Assembly: GCA_913057435.1 (NCBI GenBank)
Contig: CAJXNY010000027.1
Coordinates: 1-64,000 of the forward strand
Direction of reading: 5' to 3'
Source: an uncultured Oceanospirillaceae bacterium
GTDB lineage: Bacteria; Pseudomonadota; Gammaproteobacteria; Pseudomonadales; Balneatricaceae
Length of the DNA: 64,000 bases
The notes under the pieces: generated by a model
Told to the model about the DNA's origin: nothing
What the model saw: the letters and a program-made list of their open reading frames with translations, nothing else
The model's database searches: none
Shown: one piece after another, positions 15,757-24,943 of the stretch
How the letters are laid out: every line of letters begins with the position of its first letter
How positions within the stretch are numbered: the stretch's first letter is position 1
Program-made: the position numbers and the translations under genes

Positions 15757-16668
15757 ATGATAGACATTGAAGTCGCTGCTTTAACTGAGTTATGCCCTGA
15801 CCCGATAATTGGGGTTGATGCTAAGGGTATTGTGAATATCTTCAATCCGGCAGCAGAGTCTCTGTTGCAGTATCGTGTTGCTGATGTACTGGGCAAGATG
15901 AGTATTGTTGATATTTATGGTGGCATTGAGCGTGCGCGCAGAGTCAAGGGCTTGCTCGAAGACGGTGCCCAGTATGGTGGTATCGGGCGACTGGAAGGTT
16001 ATGAAACCGAGGTGTATGCCAAAGATGGCTGCCGTATCCCGATTAGGCTGTCTGCTACATTGATGGACCCTGCCGGTTCTTTTGCCCACGGCAGTATCGG
16101 GTTTTTTCATGATCAGAGCGCCCGCAAAAAGCTTGAAGCCCGCTTGAAAGAACTCTCCGTGACCGATGATCTGACTGGCCTGCATAATCAGCGTCACTTT
16201 TACGAAACCGTTGAAGCAGAACTTGAGCGTGCCCGTCGCTACGGTCGTGCTCTGTCGCTGATCTGTATCGATCTGGACAAATTCAAGCAGGTTAATGATG
16301 AATTGGGCCATTTGGAAGGCGATCGGGTACTGCGGTTTATCGGCAAAGTAATTCGTCGGGATCTGCGTAAAGCGGATAAGGCATTTCGTTACGGTGGCGA
16401 TGAATTTATGATTATCCTGCCGGAAACTGAAATTGTTTCCGCTGAGCTATTGGCTGATCGCCTGCGTGTCCGCTTCAATGAGTACGCACCTTATAATAAC
16501 GGCAAGAGTCAGATCCGCGAGTTTGATCTGTCACTAAGCCTGGGGGTTACGGTGACCGATGGTTATGAAACGGTCGAAGAACTGATCAACCGCGCCGATA
16601 AGGCGATGTACAAAGCCAAACAGGCGGGCGGTGATCGCTATATGGTCGTACCTAAACCTGCATCTTAA
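15757..16668 (+). CDS. PAS-GGDEF diguanylate cyclase
   Basis: A 303-aa c-di-GMP synthase. A PAS domain (about residues 8-115, with GIVNIFNPAAESLLQY) leads through a helical linker into a GGDEF domain with an intact active-site GGDEF at 213-217. The inhibitory I-site RKAD lies five residues before it, so product inhibition is expected. There is no membrane segment. ATG 15757 was chosen because the PAS domain begins a few residues later; the open frame extends to 15637 but those residues look non-coding. It follows the qhp terminator and appears to be its own unit. Confidence 0.88.
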   Translation: MIDIEVAALTELCPDPIIGVDAKGIVNIFNPAAESLLQYRVADVLGKMSIVDIYGGIERARRVKGLLEDGAQYGGIGRLEGYETEVYAKDGCRIPIRLSATLMDPAGSFAHGSIGFFHDQSARKKLEARLKELSVTDDLTGLHNQRHFYETVEAELERARRYGRALSLICIDLDKFKQVNDELGHLEGDRVLRFIGKVIRRDLRKADKAFRYGGDEFMIILPETEIVSAELLADRLRVRFNEYAPYNNGKSQIREFDLSLSLGVTVTDGYETVEELINRADKAMYKAKQAGGDRYMVVPKPAS

Positions 16669-16826
16669 TCTGTGTCGGGCACTGGTTATGTCTGCCCGGC
16701 CCCATCCAGCGCCCGCTGGGTGCTTCATGTTCCCCCGATTGGCCCTGTTAATCCCTTTCTTCGTCACATACGCTGTGGCGACCTGACTCATCAGGTATAT
16801 CTGCCTGATTGCTGTGAGTTGACTTC

Positions 16827-17750
16827 ATGACTGAATCTATTGCCCATCTGCTGACGCCGGTTAAAGTGCCGGTGACGACATTGACCTCTTCACTTTATCG
16901 ACGCAAGGGACTGGATGTCCGGCTATTGAGGCTGGATCAGATCGGTGACGGCGTCAGTGGTAATAAGTGGTACAAGCTGCAGCATAACCTGCTGGCTGCC
17001 CATCAACAGGGTGCTGCCCGGGTGCTCAGCTTTGGTGGGGCCTGGTCCAACCATATCCATGCGCTGGCCTGTGCCGGGCACCGCTTTGGCATCGCCACGG
17101 TCGGCGTTATCCGGGGTGAACCGGAGAATGCCAGTAACCCGATGCTGCAGGACGCACAACGCTGGGGCATGCAGCTGCAGTTTGTCAGCCGGGCAGAGTA
17201 TCGCCGACGCCATGATACTGACTATCTGCAACAGCTCCAGCAGCAATGGCCTGGGGCATGGATTGTGCCGGAGGGAGGCAGTAACCCTCTGGCATTGAAA
17301 GGTCTGGCGGGATTGGTCGGGCAGATCCAGGTGCAGCAGCTGCAGCCGGATTACCTGATTACCGCCAGTGGTACTGGTGGCACTCTGGCGGGGTTGATTG
17401 CTGCTGCCCCTGCATCCTGGCGCATCCTGGGCGTTGCTGTGCTAAAAGGCGCGGGATTTCTGTATCAGGATGTGCAGCAGCTGCTGGGCCGTGCCGGGGT
17501 GCAGCCACAGGCTCACTGGGCTATTGATCTGCAGGGGCATTGCCGGGGATACGCCAGAACCACGCCGGAGCTGCTGGCGTTTATGGCTGATTTTGAACAG
17601 CAGCATCAGCTGTCACTGGAGCATGTGTATACTGGCAAAATGCTGTTCCGGTTGGAACAGCTGATTGAACAGGGCGCATTCAAACCTGGCAGTCGTATTT
17701 TGGCACTGCACACCGGCGGGTTGCAGGGGCGACGAGGCCTGGCTGGATAA
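16827..17750 (+). CDS. PLP-dependent ACC deaminase / D-cysteine desulfhydrase family protein
   Basis: A fold-type II PLP enzyme of 307 aa. The Schiff-base Lys47 is in SGNKWYKL, the substrate loop FGGAWSNHIHA follows near residue 70, and the glycine-rich phosphate-binding loop SGTGGTLAG lies near 190. Relatives act on 1-aminocyclopropane-1-carboxylate, D-cysteine or L-cysteate; the substrate here is not settled by the residues visible. The start ATG 16827 has weak ribosome-binding signals. The stop codon lies inside the following terminator stem. Confidence 0.82.
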   Translation: MTESIAHLLTPVKVPVTTLTSSLYRRKGLDVRLLRLDQIGDGVSGNKWYKLQHNLLAAHQQGAARVLSFGGAWSNHIHALACAGHRFGIATVGVIRGEPENASNPMLQDAQRWGMQLQFVSRAEYRRRHDTDYLQQLQQQWPGAWIVPEGGSNPLALKGLAGLVGQIQVQQLQPDYLITASGTGGTLAGLIAAAPASWRILGVAVLKGAGFLYQDVQQLLGRAGVQPQAHWAIDLQGHCRGYARTTPELLAFMADFEQQHQLSLEHVYTGKMLFRLEQLIEQGAFKPGSRILALHTGGLQGRRGLAG

Positions 17751-17774
17751 GCCAGCTGTTTATCCAGATTTTAC
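17743..17774 (+). terminator. Terminator after the PLP enzyme gene
   Basis: The stem CTGGATAA/TTATCCAG (17743-17750 and 17760-17767) with a 9-nt loop is followed by ATTTTAC. It overlaps the last codons and stop of the preceding gene. Confidence 0.65.
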
Positions 17775-17829
17775 AGGGTAGAGCTGTACTCAGCCCGGTA
17801 GACGCCTATGCGTCCCTGTATCGCACACT

Positions 17830-17835
17830 TATAAT
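17830..17835 (+). promoter_or_regulatory. Candidate -10 hexamer for nadK
   Basis: A perfect TATAAT lies 42 bases before the nadK ATG, downstream of the previous terminator. No good -35 is visible at 16-18 bp, so the promoter may be weak or activator-dependent. Confidence 0.4.
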
Positions 17836-17877
17836 GCGCAATTGGTATGTCGCACCGCAGTAACTACGGGAGAACAG

Positions 17878-18759
17878 ATGGATTACTTTCGCAACATCGG
17901 CCTGATTGGTCGTCTGGGCAGCAAAAATGTCGTTGATACCCTCAAGAGCCTGATCCGTTTTCTGAATGATCAGGGCTTGAATGCGATATTAGATGAGCGT
18001 ATTGCCGAGATGATGCCGGGCCATGGCCAGCAGGTATGCAAGCAGAAAATGATGGGCGAAATCTGCGATCTGGTGATTGTCGTCGGTGGCGACGGCAGCC
18101 TGCTGGGCGCAGCCCGTTCACTGGCGCAGTTCCATATCCCGGTACTGGGGGTTAACCGCGGTAATCTGGGTTTTCTGACTGACATTGCCCCGGATGAGAT
18201 CGAACAGAAGGTTGCTGAAGTACTGGACGGTAAATACACCGTTGAGAGTCGCTTCCTGATTGATGTGACCGTTAAGCGTAACGGCGAACCTATCGGTGAA
18301 ATGGTGGCACTTAATGATTGCGTATTGCACCCTGGTAAAGCGGCACGAATGATCGAATTTGAACTCTATATCGAAGGGCAGTTCGTATATACACAGCGTT
18401 CTGATGGCCTGATCGTCTCGACGCCGACTGGATCAACAGCTTATGCGCTGTCCGGGGGCGGGCCGATTATGCACCCGAAACTGGATGCGCTGGTACTGGT
18501 GCCGATGTTCCCGCACACCCTGTCCAGTCGGCCGATCGTGGTAGATGGTAACAGTGAGCTCAAGCTGGTGATTAGTGAGCGCAATGAAACCTACCCGGCG
18601 ATCTCCTGTGATGGTCAGAATGACATCAGCTGTGCGCCCGGTGACACCATCACCATTCATAAGAAGCCGCACAAACTGAAATTGCTGCACCCGTTAAATT
18701 ACGATTTTTACCAGACCTGTCGCGAAAAGCTGGGCTGGGGCACAAAACTGGGAGGTTGA
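17878..18759 (+). CDS. nadK: NAD kinase
   Basis: Phosphorylates NAD to NADP in the cytoplasm. The 293-aa protein has the family signature GGDGS (70-74, catalytic Asp72), the VNRGNLGFLTD substrate loop, the NDCVLHPG segment and the conserved DGLIVSTPTGSTAY stretch. ATG 17878 is preceded by GGGAG; an upstream in-frame codon at 17842 has no site. It is followed after three bases by the metallophosphoesterase gene, so the two form an operon. Confidence 0.97.
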   Translation: MDYFRNIGLIGRLGSKNVVDTLKSLIRFLNDQGLNAILDERIAEMMPGHGQQVCKQKMMGEICDLVIVVGGDGSLLGAARSLAQFHIPVLGVNRGNLGFLTDIAPDEIEQKVAEVLDGKYTVESRFLIDVTVKRNGEPIGEMVALNDCVLHPGKAARMIEFELYIEGQFVYTQRSDGLIVSTPTGSTAYALSGGGPIMHPKLDALVLVPMFPHTLSSRPIVVDGNSELKLVISERNETYPAISCDGQNDISCAPGDTITIHKKPHKLKLLHPLNYDFYQTCREKLGWGTKLGG

Positions 18760-18762
18760 AGC

Positions 18763-19737
18763 GTGGCGGATCTGCAAGGGTATGATCTGATCGGCGATAT
18801 ACACGGCTGTGCCCAGAGTCTGGAAATTCTGCTGGAGCGGTTAGGTTATTGTCGTAAAGATGGCGTCTACCAACACCCACAAAGACAGGTCGTCTTTCTG
18901 GGGGATATCGTTGACCGTGGCCCCCGTATCCGGGAAGCCGTGCAGCTGGTACGAGGCATGGTAGATGCAGGCAGTGCACAGATTGTGATGGGTAACCATG
19001 AATACAATCTGCTGTGCTATCTGACAAAAGCAGAGCAGGGGGAGCACCCTTATCTGCGTGAACGCACACCACGCCACCACCGGATTCTGAAGGAAACGCT
19101 GGAGCAGTATGCAGCGTACCCGGAAGAACTGGAGTCGTTGCTGGCCTGGATTATGGAGATGCCGCTGTTTCAGGAGTTTGACAATTTCCGCGTGGTACAC
19201 GCCTGCTGGCATCAGCAGCTGGTCGACCAGCTGGCGCAGGAATACGGGGTGAACCACCTGACCCCGGCGATGTTACAGCGCTCTGCCAATCACGGCACCT
19301 TTGAGTGGGTTTTGCTTGATCGCCTGCTGCGAGGCACTCATCTGAAACTGCCAAATGATGAAGTGATGATCAGCCGGGATGGTTTTAAGCGAAAATTTTT
19401 CCGTACTAAATTCTGGGCCTGTGAGCCGCAGTTTTATGCCGATGTGGTGTTCCAGCCGGACCCGTTGCCCTCTCATTTTGCCCGCCGGGCCTTGAGTCCG
19501 CAGGAATACGACGACCTGCTGTACTACGGTGAAGATGAGAAGCCGCTGTTTATTGGTCATTACTGGCGCGAAGGTCAGCCAGAGCCGATTACCGACAACA
19601 TAGCCTGTCTGGATTACAGTGCGGTTAAATTTGGCAAGCTGGTGGCCTACCGGATGGACGCCGAAACCACCTTGCAGGCGGGCAAGTTTGTCTGGGTGGA
19701 TGTTAATCAGGAATTTAAAGAATCCACCGGTCGTTAA
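18763..19737 (+). CDS. Calcineurin-like metallophosphoesterase
   Basis: A 324-aa phosphatase of the PPP-like family. The metal-binding signatures are GDIHG (Asp12, His14), FLGDIVDRG and MGNHE, with later histidines in VVHACWH and IGHYW. The start is GTG 18763, with GGAGG nine bases upstream inside the end of nadK, so it is coupled to nadK. Related proteins include diadenosine tetraphosphate hydrolase and protein phosphatases; the substrate is unknown. A very strong hairpin follows. Confidence 0.85.
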   Translation: MADLQGYDLIGDIHGCAQSLEILLERLGYCRKDGVYQHPQRQVVFLGDIVDRGPRIREAVQLVRGMVDAGSAQIVMGNHEYNLLCYLTKAEQGEHPYLRERTPRHHRILKETLEQYAAYPEELESLLAWIMEMPLFQEFDNFRVVHACWHQQLVDQLAQEYGVNHLTPAMLQRSANHGTFEWVLLDRLLRGTHLKLPNDEVMISRDGFKRKFFRTKFWACEPQFYADVVFQPDPLPSHFARRALSPQEYDDLLYYGEDEKPLFIGHYWREGQPEPITDNIACLDYSAVKFGKLVAYRMDAETTLQAGKFVWVDVNQEFKESTGR

Positions 19738-19744
19738 CGGGCCT

Positions 19745-19797
19745 GGCAGCCTGTCGGGCTTTGCGTAGTTGATCAGTACTAAGCCCGACAGGCTGCC
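19745..19797. terminator. Perfect 17-bp stem hairpin after the phosphoesterase gene
   Basis: The arms 19745-19761 and 19781-19797 are exact reverse complements (GGCAGCCTGTCGGGCTT and its complement) around a 19-nt loop. There is no T-tract. It begins 8 bases after one stop and ends 2 bases before the first possible ATG of the rhomboid gene, so it may act as terminator, processing site or translational control element. Confidence 0.6.
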
Positions 19798-19810
19798 AAT
19801 GAGAGACGTA

Positions 19811-20662
19811 ATGGTTAAAGTACTCGAAGTATCGCTGCAGCTGGATCTGAGCGAGTTTGCTGCCTTTTTATGGCAGCATCAGATTCCCCACCGCATCATG
19901 GAAGAGGGCGAGTGTCAGCAGCTGTGGGTATCCGCCGGGATTAATCCGCAGCGGATCAACCAGCTGTTTGAGCTGTGGCGCAGCGGGGCGGACCTGAGTC
20001 AGGTTCAGGTGCAGCATAACCCGGCTATAAACACGACCCCGGCGTTTGATCTGCACCGTTTACCCGCCACCCTTATGCTGATTGTTGCCAGCGTGCTGAT
20101 TGCCCTGCTCACCGGCTTCGGTGACAACTTCGAGTTACTGCGTTATTTCACCATCGCAGATCTGATCCAGCAGGGCGATAGCCTTTATACGCCAGGGCTG
20201 GATGTAACGCTGGAAAGTGGTCAGCTGTGGCGGTTGCTGACGCCGATTTTCCTGCATTTCAATATCCCTCACCTGGCGTTTAATCTGCTCTGGATCTGGG
20301 TCGTAGCGGCCCGGATTGAACGGCTGCAGGGGCTCAATGTGCTACTGGGGCTGGTGGTGTTTTCCGGCGTGGCATCAAACCTGGCTCAGTATGTGGTGAG
20401 TGGGCCGCTGTTTGGTGGGATGTCAGGGGTGGTGTTTGCTGTGCTGGCCTACACCTGGCTGTGGGATCGGCAACGCAAGGTGGCCGAGCGCTTCAACCTG
20501 CCACCGGCGCTGATGGCGTTGATGGTGATCTGGCTGGCACTGGGCTTCAGTGGTGTACTTGAAGGAGCTGGCATGGGCGCGGTGGCGAACACTGCCCACC
20601 TGGTTGGCCTGCTTGCCGGGCTGGCGTTTGTGCCGCTGGTTGCCGTACTGCGCCGTCGCTGA
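19811..20662 (+). CDS. GlpG-like rhomboid intramembrane serine protease
   Basis: An inner-membrane protease of about 283 aa. The N-terminal soluble domain (residues 1-75) is like the GlpG cytoplasmic domain, followed by a linker and six membrane segments. The catalytic dyad is Ser205 in GGMSGVVF and His263 in NTAHLVGLLAGL; the HLAFNLLWIW segment supplies the conserved His/Asn of the second helix. I chose ATG 19811 because the GlpG-type domain starts there; ATG 19799 is also in frame, just after the large hairpin. It is followed by yeaC and a DUF2797 gene on the same strand. Confidence 0.88.
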   Translation: MVKVLEVSLQLDLSEFAAFLWQHQIPHRIMEEGECQQLWVSAGINPQRINQLFELWRSGADLSQVQVQHNPAINTTPAFDLHRLPATLMLIVASVLIALLTGFGDNFELLRYFTIADLIQQGDSLYTPGLDVTLESGQLWRLLTPIFLHFNIPHLAFNLLWIWVVAARIERLQGLNVLLGLVVFSGVASNLAQYVVSGPLFGGMSGVVFAVLAYTWLWDRQRKVAERFNLPPALMALMVIWLALGFSGVLEGAGMGAVANTAHLVGLLAGLAFVPLVAVLRRR

Positions 20663-20708
20663 TTGCAGAATATGGTAGACTCCTGCGCGAGGTGAAGAGG
20701 AGTTGTCC

Positions 20709-20972
20709 ATGACTTATGAAGAACTGATTGCCGCAATGACACCGCAGATGCATGTTGCACTGCGTACCGCTGTTGAGCTGGGTAAATGGCCTGATGGCCG
20801 CCGTCTGGAGCCGGAGCAGCGTGAGACCTGTATGCGCGCCGTGATCCATTATGACCAACGCCTGCCTGAACAGGAACGTGTTGGCTTTATTGACCGCACC
20901 CGGCCGGATGGTACTCAGCATGGGGAAGATCCTTTTGCACCCCAGACCATCAAAATCCTGACCGACAACTGA
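20709..20972 (+). CDS. yeaC: YeaC family protein (DUF1315)
   Basis: A small 87-aa protein of unknown function, widespread in gammaproteobacteria. The family core is clear: SMTPE-like MTPQMHVALRTAVELGKWPDG, then EQRETC. ATG 20709 was chosen because AGGAG lies six bases upstream. It sits 13 bases before the DUF2797 gene, suggesting cotranscription. Confidence 0.88.
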   Translation: MTYEELIAAMTPQMHVALRTAVELGKWPDGRRLEPEQRETCMRAVIHYDQRLPEQERVGFIDRTRPDGTQHGEDPFAPQTIKILTDN

Positions 20973-20985
20973 GTCAGATATCTCA

Positions 20986-21816
20986 ATGACACATGAAATT
21001 GCCCGGGGTGCGCTCAGTAAGATGCGCACCGAACTGGCCGCGCCCGTTCGTTACGAGCTGCTGCTGGATGACCACGCTGTGCCACTTAACGACTACATCG
21101 GCAAGCCGATCCGTCTGGAGTTTCTTGGCGCGATCAACTGCACCCATTGTGGACGCAAAACCAAGAAAAGCTATGGCCAGGGGCACTGCTACCCCTGTTT
21201 CAAAAAGCTGCCGCAATGCGATCTGTGCATCGTCAGCCCGGAGAAGTGCCACTTCCACTTGGGTACCTGTCGCGACGCTGACTGGGGGGAGCAATTCTGC
21301 TTCCAGGACCACTTCGTCTACCTGGCTAACTCATCTGGTGTCAAAGTCGGCATCACCCGGGGTACTCAGGTACCGACGCGCTGGATGGACCAGGGCGCAA
21401 TCCAGGCACTGCCGATTTTCCGGGTGGCGACCCGCTTGCAATCCGGTCAGGTGGAACGTCTGCTCGGTGAACATGTAGCTGACAAAACCAACTGGCGAGC
21501 TATGCTCAAAGGCGATGTCACACCAGTGGACCTGACCGAGGTCCGTGACCGGTTACTTGAGCAGTGTGCTGAGGGCCTGACTGAGCTTGAACAGACCCAT
21601 GGTCTGCAGGCGATTCAGCGGCTCAGTGATGCACAGCAGATCGACATCGACTACCCGGTACAGGTGTTCCCGACCAAGGTGACCAGTTTTAATTTCGATA
21701 AAACTGAGGTCGTGGAAGGCACGCTGATGGGCATCAAGGGCCAGTACCTGATGCTGGATACCGGGGTGATTAATATTCGCAAATTTACAGCCTATCAGGT
21801 GGCGTTCAGCGCCTGA
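20986..21816 (+). CDS. DUF2797 family protein with zinc-binding cysteines
   Basis: A 276-aa conserved protein of unknown function. Cysteine/histidine pairs in CTHCGRKT, GHCYPCFKKLPQCDLC, EKCHFHLGTC suggest one or two zinc sites between residues 50 and 105. A central VKVGITRGTQVPTRWMDQGA segment resembles a GIY-YIG-like beta-hairpin region, so a nucleic-acid role is possible but unproved. It lies 14 bases before pepN, with a GGGAGG site between, so the genes likely share a transcript. Confidence 0.8.
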   Translation: MTHEIARGALSKMRTELAAPVRYELLLDDHAVPLNDYIGKPIRLEFLGAINCTHCGRKTKKSYGQGHCYPCFKKLPQCDLCIVSPEKCHFHLGTCRDADWGEQFCFQDHFVYLANSSGVKVGITRGTQVPTRWMDQGAIQALPIFRVATRLQSGQVERLLGEHVADKTNWRAMLKGDVTPVDLTEVRDRLLEQCAEGLTELEQTHGLQAIQRLSDAQQIDIDYPVQVFPTKVTSFNFDKTEVVEGTLMGIKGQYLMLDTGVINIRKFTAYQVAFSA

Positions 21817-21829
21817 TCGGGAGGATCTT

Positions 21830-24454
21830 ATGTCAGAGCAACCACAGGTTATTCACCTGAAGGACTACCAGGTTCCGGCCTGGCTGGTTGAAACGACCGA
21901 GCTGCATTTTGCGCTGGGTGAAGCGCAGACTATCGTGACCGCAACCCTGAAGATGCAGCGCAACCCGGACTGCCAGCAGCAGAACCCGGCGCTGGAACTG
22001 CATGGCCATGACAGCCTTGAGCTACAGAGCCTGCAAGTTAATGGCAGCGATGTGCTGAACTATCAACGCGATGCCGAGCGGCTGTTAATTGCCGGGGCAC
22101 CGGATACGGTTGAACTGAAAACAGTGACCCGCATCGAGCCGCAAAACAACACGGCGCTGGAAGGCCTGTACAAGTCTGATGGTATGTTCTGTACCCAGTG
22201 TGAAGCTGAAGGCTTTCGCCGTATCACCTTCTACCCGGACCGCCCTGATGTGATGGCCGTGTTTCGTACCACTCTGGTGGCGGACAAAGCGCTGTATCCG
22301 GTACTGCTGTCCAACGGTAACCCGGTGGAGCGGGGCGAGCTGGACGATGGCCGTCACTTTGTAGTCTGGGAAGACCCGTTCAAAAAGCCTGCCTACCTGT
22401 TCGCACTGGTGGCCGGTGACCTGGCGCATATCGAAGATCAGTTCACCACGATGTCCGGTCGGGTGGTGACCCTGCAGATCTTTGCCGAGAACAAAGACCT
22501 GAATAAACTGGCCTATGCCATGACCTCGCTGCAGAACGCTATGCGCTGGGATGAGCAGGTTTATGGCCGCGAATACGATCTGGATATCTATATGATCGTG
22601 GCGGTAGATTTCTTCAATATGGGGGCCATGGAAAACAAGGGCCTTAATATCTTCAACACCTCCTGTGTGCTGGCGCATCCGGAAACCACCACCGATGGCG
22701 GTTTTCAGCGGGTTGAGGCGGTTGTCGCCCATGAATACTTCCATAACTGGTCCGGCAATCGCGTTACCTGCCGGGACTGGTTCCAGCTGAGCCTGAAAGA
22801 GGGCTTCACGGTATTCCGTGATGCCGAGTTCTCGGCCGATATGAACTCCCGTACAGTTAAACGGGTGGAAGATGTCGCGTTGCTGCGTACTGCTCAGTTT
22901 GCGGAAGATGCGGGCCCCATGGCCCATCCTATTCGGCCAGCGTCGTTTATCGAGATCTCCAACTTCTACACCCTGACTATCTACGAGAAAGGCTGTGAAG
23001 TGGTACGGATGATCCACACCCTGCTCGGTGAAGCGCTGTTCCGTAAAGGCTCGGATCTGTACTTCGAACGTCATGATGGCCAGGCCGTGACTACGGATGA
23101 TTTTGTCAATGCGATGGAAGAGGCCTCGGGTCGTGATCTGACGCTGTTCCGTCACTGGTACAGCCAGGCCGGTACCCCGGTGCTGGAGATCAGTGACAGC
23201 TTTGACGATGCGACGGGCACGTATGAGTTGCAGGTGAAACAGTCCTGCCCGGCCACGCCGGATGCCGCAGAGAAAGCCCCGTTCCATGTCCCACTGGCGA
23301 TCGGTTTGCTGGATGCGGCGGGTAATGATCTGCCTCTGGCTGACAGCGCGACAACTCAGGTGCTGGATCTGATGGCCGCTGAGCAGTGTTTCCGCTTTGA
23401 AAACCTGCCATGCTGTCCAGTACCTTCATTGCTGCGGGGCTTTTCGGCACCCGTTAAACTCAACTACCCGTACACCACCGAACAGCTGGTGTTCCTGATT
23501 GCCCATGACAGCGATGGCTTTAACCGCTGGGATGCGGCGCAAACCATGGCGACCCGGCTGATGGAAGCACTGGTGGAAGATCATCAGGCTGGCCGTGAGC
23601 TGGTGGTGGACCCGAACCTGATCGCCGCCTTTGGTACGGTGCTGGCTGACCGTACGCTGGACCCGGCCATGGTGGCTAAAACCCTGACACTACCCGCTGA
23701 AGCCTACCTGGCGGAGCGGGCAGAAGTGGTAGATGTGGATGCCATTCACCAGGTCCGTCAGTTTGTTCGTGTAACGCTGGCCCATGCGCTGAAAGATCAG
23801 TTCCAGAGCGCCTACGCTGCTAACTGTAGTGAGGCAGTCTATAGCCCGGACGCTGATGCTATTGCCAGACGCAGCCTGAAAAACCTGGCCCTGAACTATC
23901 TGCTGGCTACCGGTGACCCGGCCGCGCTGGCACTGGCTGAGCAGCAGTTTGCTCAGGCTGATAATATGACCGATCAGCAGGCCGCGCTGGTAATGGTGGT
24001 TCACTCTTCGTTCACCACGGCTGCGCAAGGATTACTTGATCAGTTCTATGCCCGCTGGTACAACGAAAGTCTTGTAGTCAATCAGTGGCTGACCGTTCAG
24101 GCTGCCAGTCCACAACCGGATGCTTTGAGTCGGGTGAAAGCGCTACTGGAACACGAAGCCTTTGATATTCGTAACCCGAATCGAGTACGCTCACTGTTCG
24201 GTGGTTTCTGTGGTCAGAACCCGGTCAACTTCCACGCCATCGATGGCAGTGGCTACCAGTTCCTGGCGGAGCAGGTGATTCGGCTGAATGAGTTGAACCC
24301 GCAGATTGCATCCCGTCTGTTGACGCCGCTGACCCGCTGGCGTAAGTATGATGCGGCACGTCAAGCGCTGATGAAACAGGCATTGCAACAGATCCTCGAC
24401 AGTGGTGAACTGTCGAAAGACGTTTTTGAAGTGGTCAGCAAGAGTCTGGCCTGA
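21830..24454 (+). CDS. pepN: Aminopeptidase N (M1 family zinc metallopeptidase)
   Basis: A cytoplasmic broad-specificity aminopeptidase of 874 aa, close to the E. coli enzyme in length. The exopeptidase motif GAMEN is at 265-269. The zinc site is His301-Glu302-x-x-His305 with the third ligand Glu324, an offset of four from E. coli. The long C-terminal alpha-helical domain is complete. The start ATG has GGGAGG eight bases upstream. A GC-rich hairpin without T-run follows. Confidence 0.97.
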   Translation: MSEQPQVIHLKDYQVPAWLVETTELHFALGEAQTIVTATLKMQRNPDCQQQNPALELHGHDSLELQSLQVNGSDVLNYQRDAERLLIAGAPDTVELKTVTRIEPQNNTALEGLYKSDGMFCTQCEAEGFRRITFYPDRPDVMAVFRTTLVADKALYPVLLSNGNPVERGELDDGRHFVVWEDPFKKPAYLFALVAGDLAHIEDQFTTMSGRVVTLQIFAENKDLNKLAYAMTSLQNAMRWDEQVYGREYDLDIYMIVAVDFFNMGAMENKGLNIFNTSCVLAHPETTTDGGFQRVEAVVAHEYFHNWSGNRVTCRDWFQLSLKEGFTVFRDAEFSADMNSRTVKRVEDVALLRTAQFAEDAGPMAHPIRPASFIEISNFYTLTIYEKGCEVVRMIHTLLGEALFRKGSDLYFERHDGQAVTTDDFVNAMEEASGRDLTLFRHWYSQAGTPVLEISDSFDDATGTYELQVKQSCPATPDAAEKAPFHVPLAIGLLDAAGNDLPLADSATTQVLDLMAAEQCFRFENLPCCPVPSLLRGFSAPVKLNYPYTTEQLVFLIAHDSDGFNRWDAAQTMATRLMEALVEDHQAGRELVVDPNLIAAFGTVLADRTLDPAMVAKTLTLPAEAYLAERAEVVDVDAIHQVRQFVRVTLAHALKDQFQSAYAANCSEAVYSPDADAIARRSLKNLALNYLLATGDPAALALAEQQFAQADNMTDQQAALVMVVHSSFTTAAQGLLDQFYARWYNESLVVNQWLTVQAASPQPDALSRVKALLEHEAFDIRNPNRVRSLFGGFCGQNPVNFHAIDGSGYQFLAEQVIRLNELNPQIASRLLTPLTRWRKYDAARQALMKQALQQILDSGELSKDVFEVVSKSLA

Positions 24455-24460
24455 TTACGC

Positions 24461-24490
24461 GCTCCGGTGAGCAGGTGGCTGCCCCGGAGC
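24461..24490. terminator. Hairpin after pepN
   Basis: The 7-bp stem GCTCCGG/CCGGAGC encloses a 16-nt loop and is followed by ATTAAATT rather than a T-run. It could be a weak terminator or a 3'-end stabiliser of pepN mRNA. Confidence 0.45.
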
Positions 24491-24528
24491 ATTAAATTAG
24501 CTGTCTATTTGTATCACAAGGAAGCTCC

Positions 24529-24915
24529 ATGGAACGCTATCTTTCCCTGGCCGATAAATTCGATATCCAACAGAACTACCGTCGTTATGTCCGTATGGCT
24601 GAACGCCATGAAGGTGCGATGACGTCTTACAATGAAGCCCGTGCCAGCCGTATCTGGGTGGTCGGTATTATTGTATTGCTGTTCGCACTGTCCTCTAACT
24701 TCTTCCTGGGTGCCGCTGCTGGCATGTTCGGTGTGTATTTTTACGGTGTTGTCCGTAGCTGGATGCGTACCTCTGATGTAGGTGAAGGCGTTGAACAGCT
24801 GGATCGCTGGTTTGCTACCAAAGGCCTGCGTTTTGAAGGTCGTATCATGTACAGCAATAACGACCAGATGCTGGAACAGCCGCTGGACCCGTTTGACGAC
24901 GCTTGCTACCACTAA
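24529..24915 (+). CDS. Small inner-membrane protein of unknown function
   Basis: A 128-aa protein I do not recognise. Residues 1-40 are polar and helical, two hydrophobic segments (about 42-58 and 60-78, IWVVGIIVLLFALSS and FLGAAAGMFGVYFYGV) form a hairpin in the membrane, and the C-terminal 45 residues are acidic and soluble. The ATG is preceded by AAGGAAG. It is followed 28 bases later by an AlbA_2-domain gene on the same strand, with no terminator between. Confidence 0.72.
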   Translation: MERYLSLADKFDIQQNYRRYVRMAERHEGAMTSYNEARASRIWVVGIIVLLFALSSNFFLGAAAGMFGVYFYGVVRSWMRTSDVGEGVEQLDRWFATKGLRFEGRIMYSNNDQMLEQPLDPFDDACYH

Positions 24916-24943
24916 GCGTTGATAGCGACGTCAGGCTAAACTG

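Noticed and set aside
22085-23287. Minus-strand 400-codon open frame opposite pepN
   Set aside because: It mirrors the conserved pepN catalytic region and has no recognisable motif.
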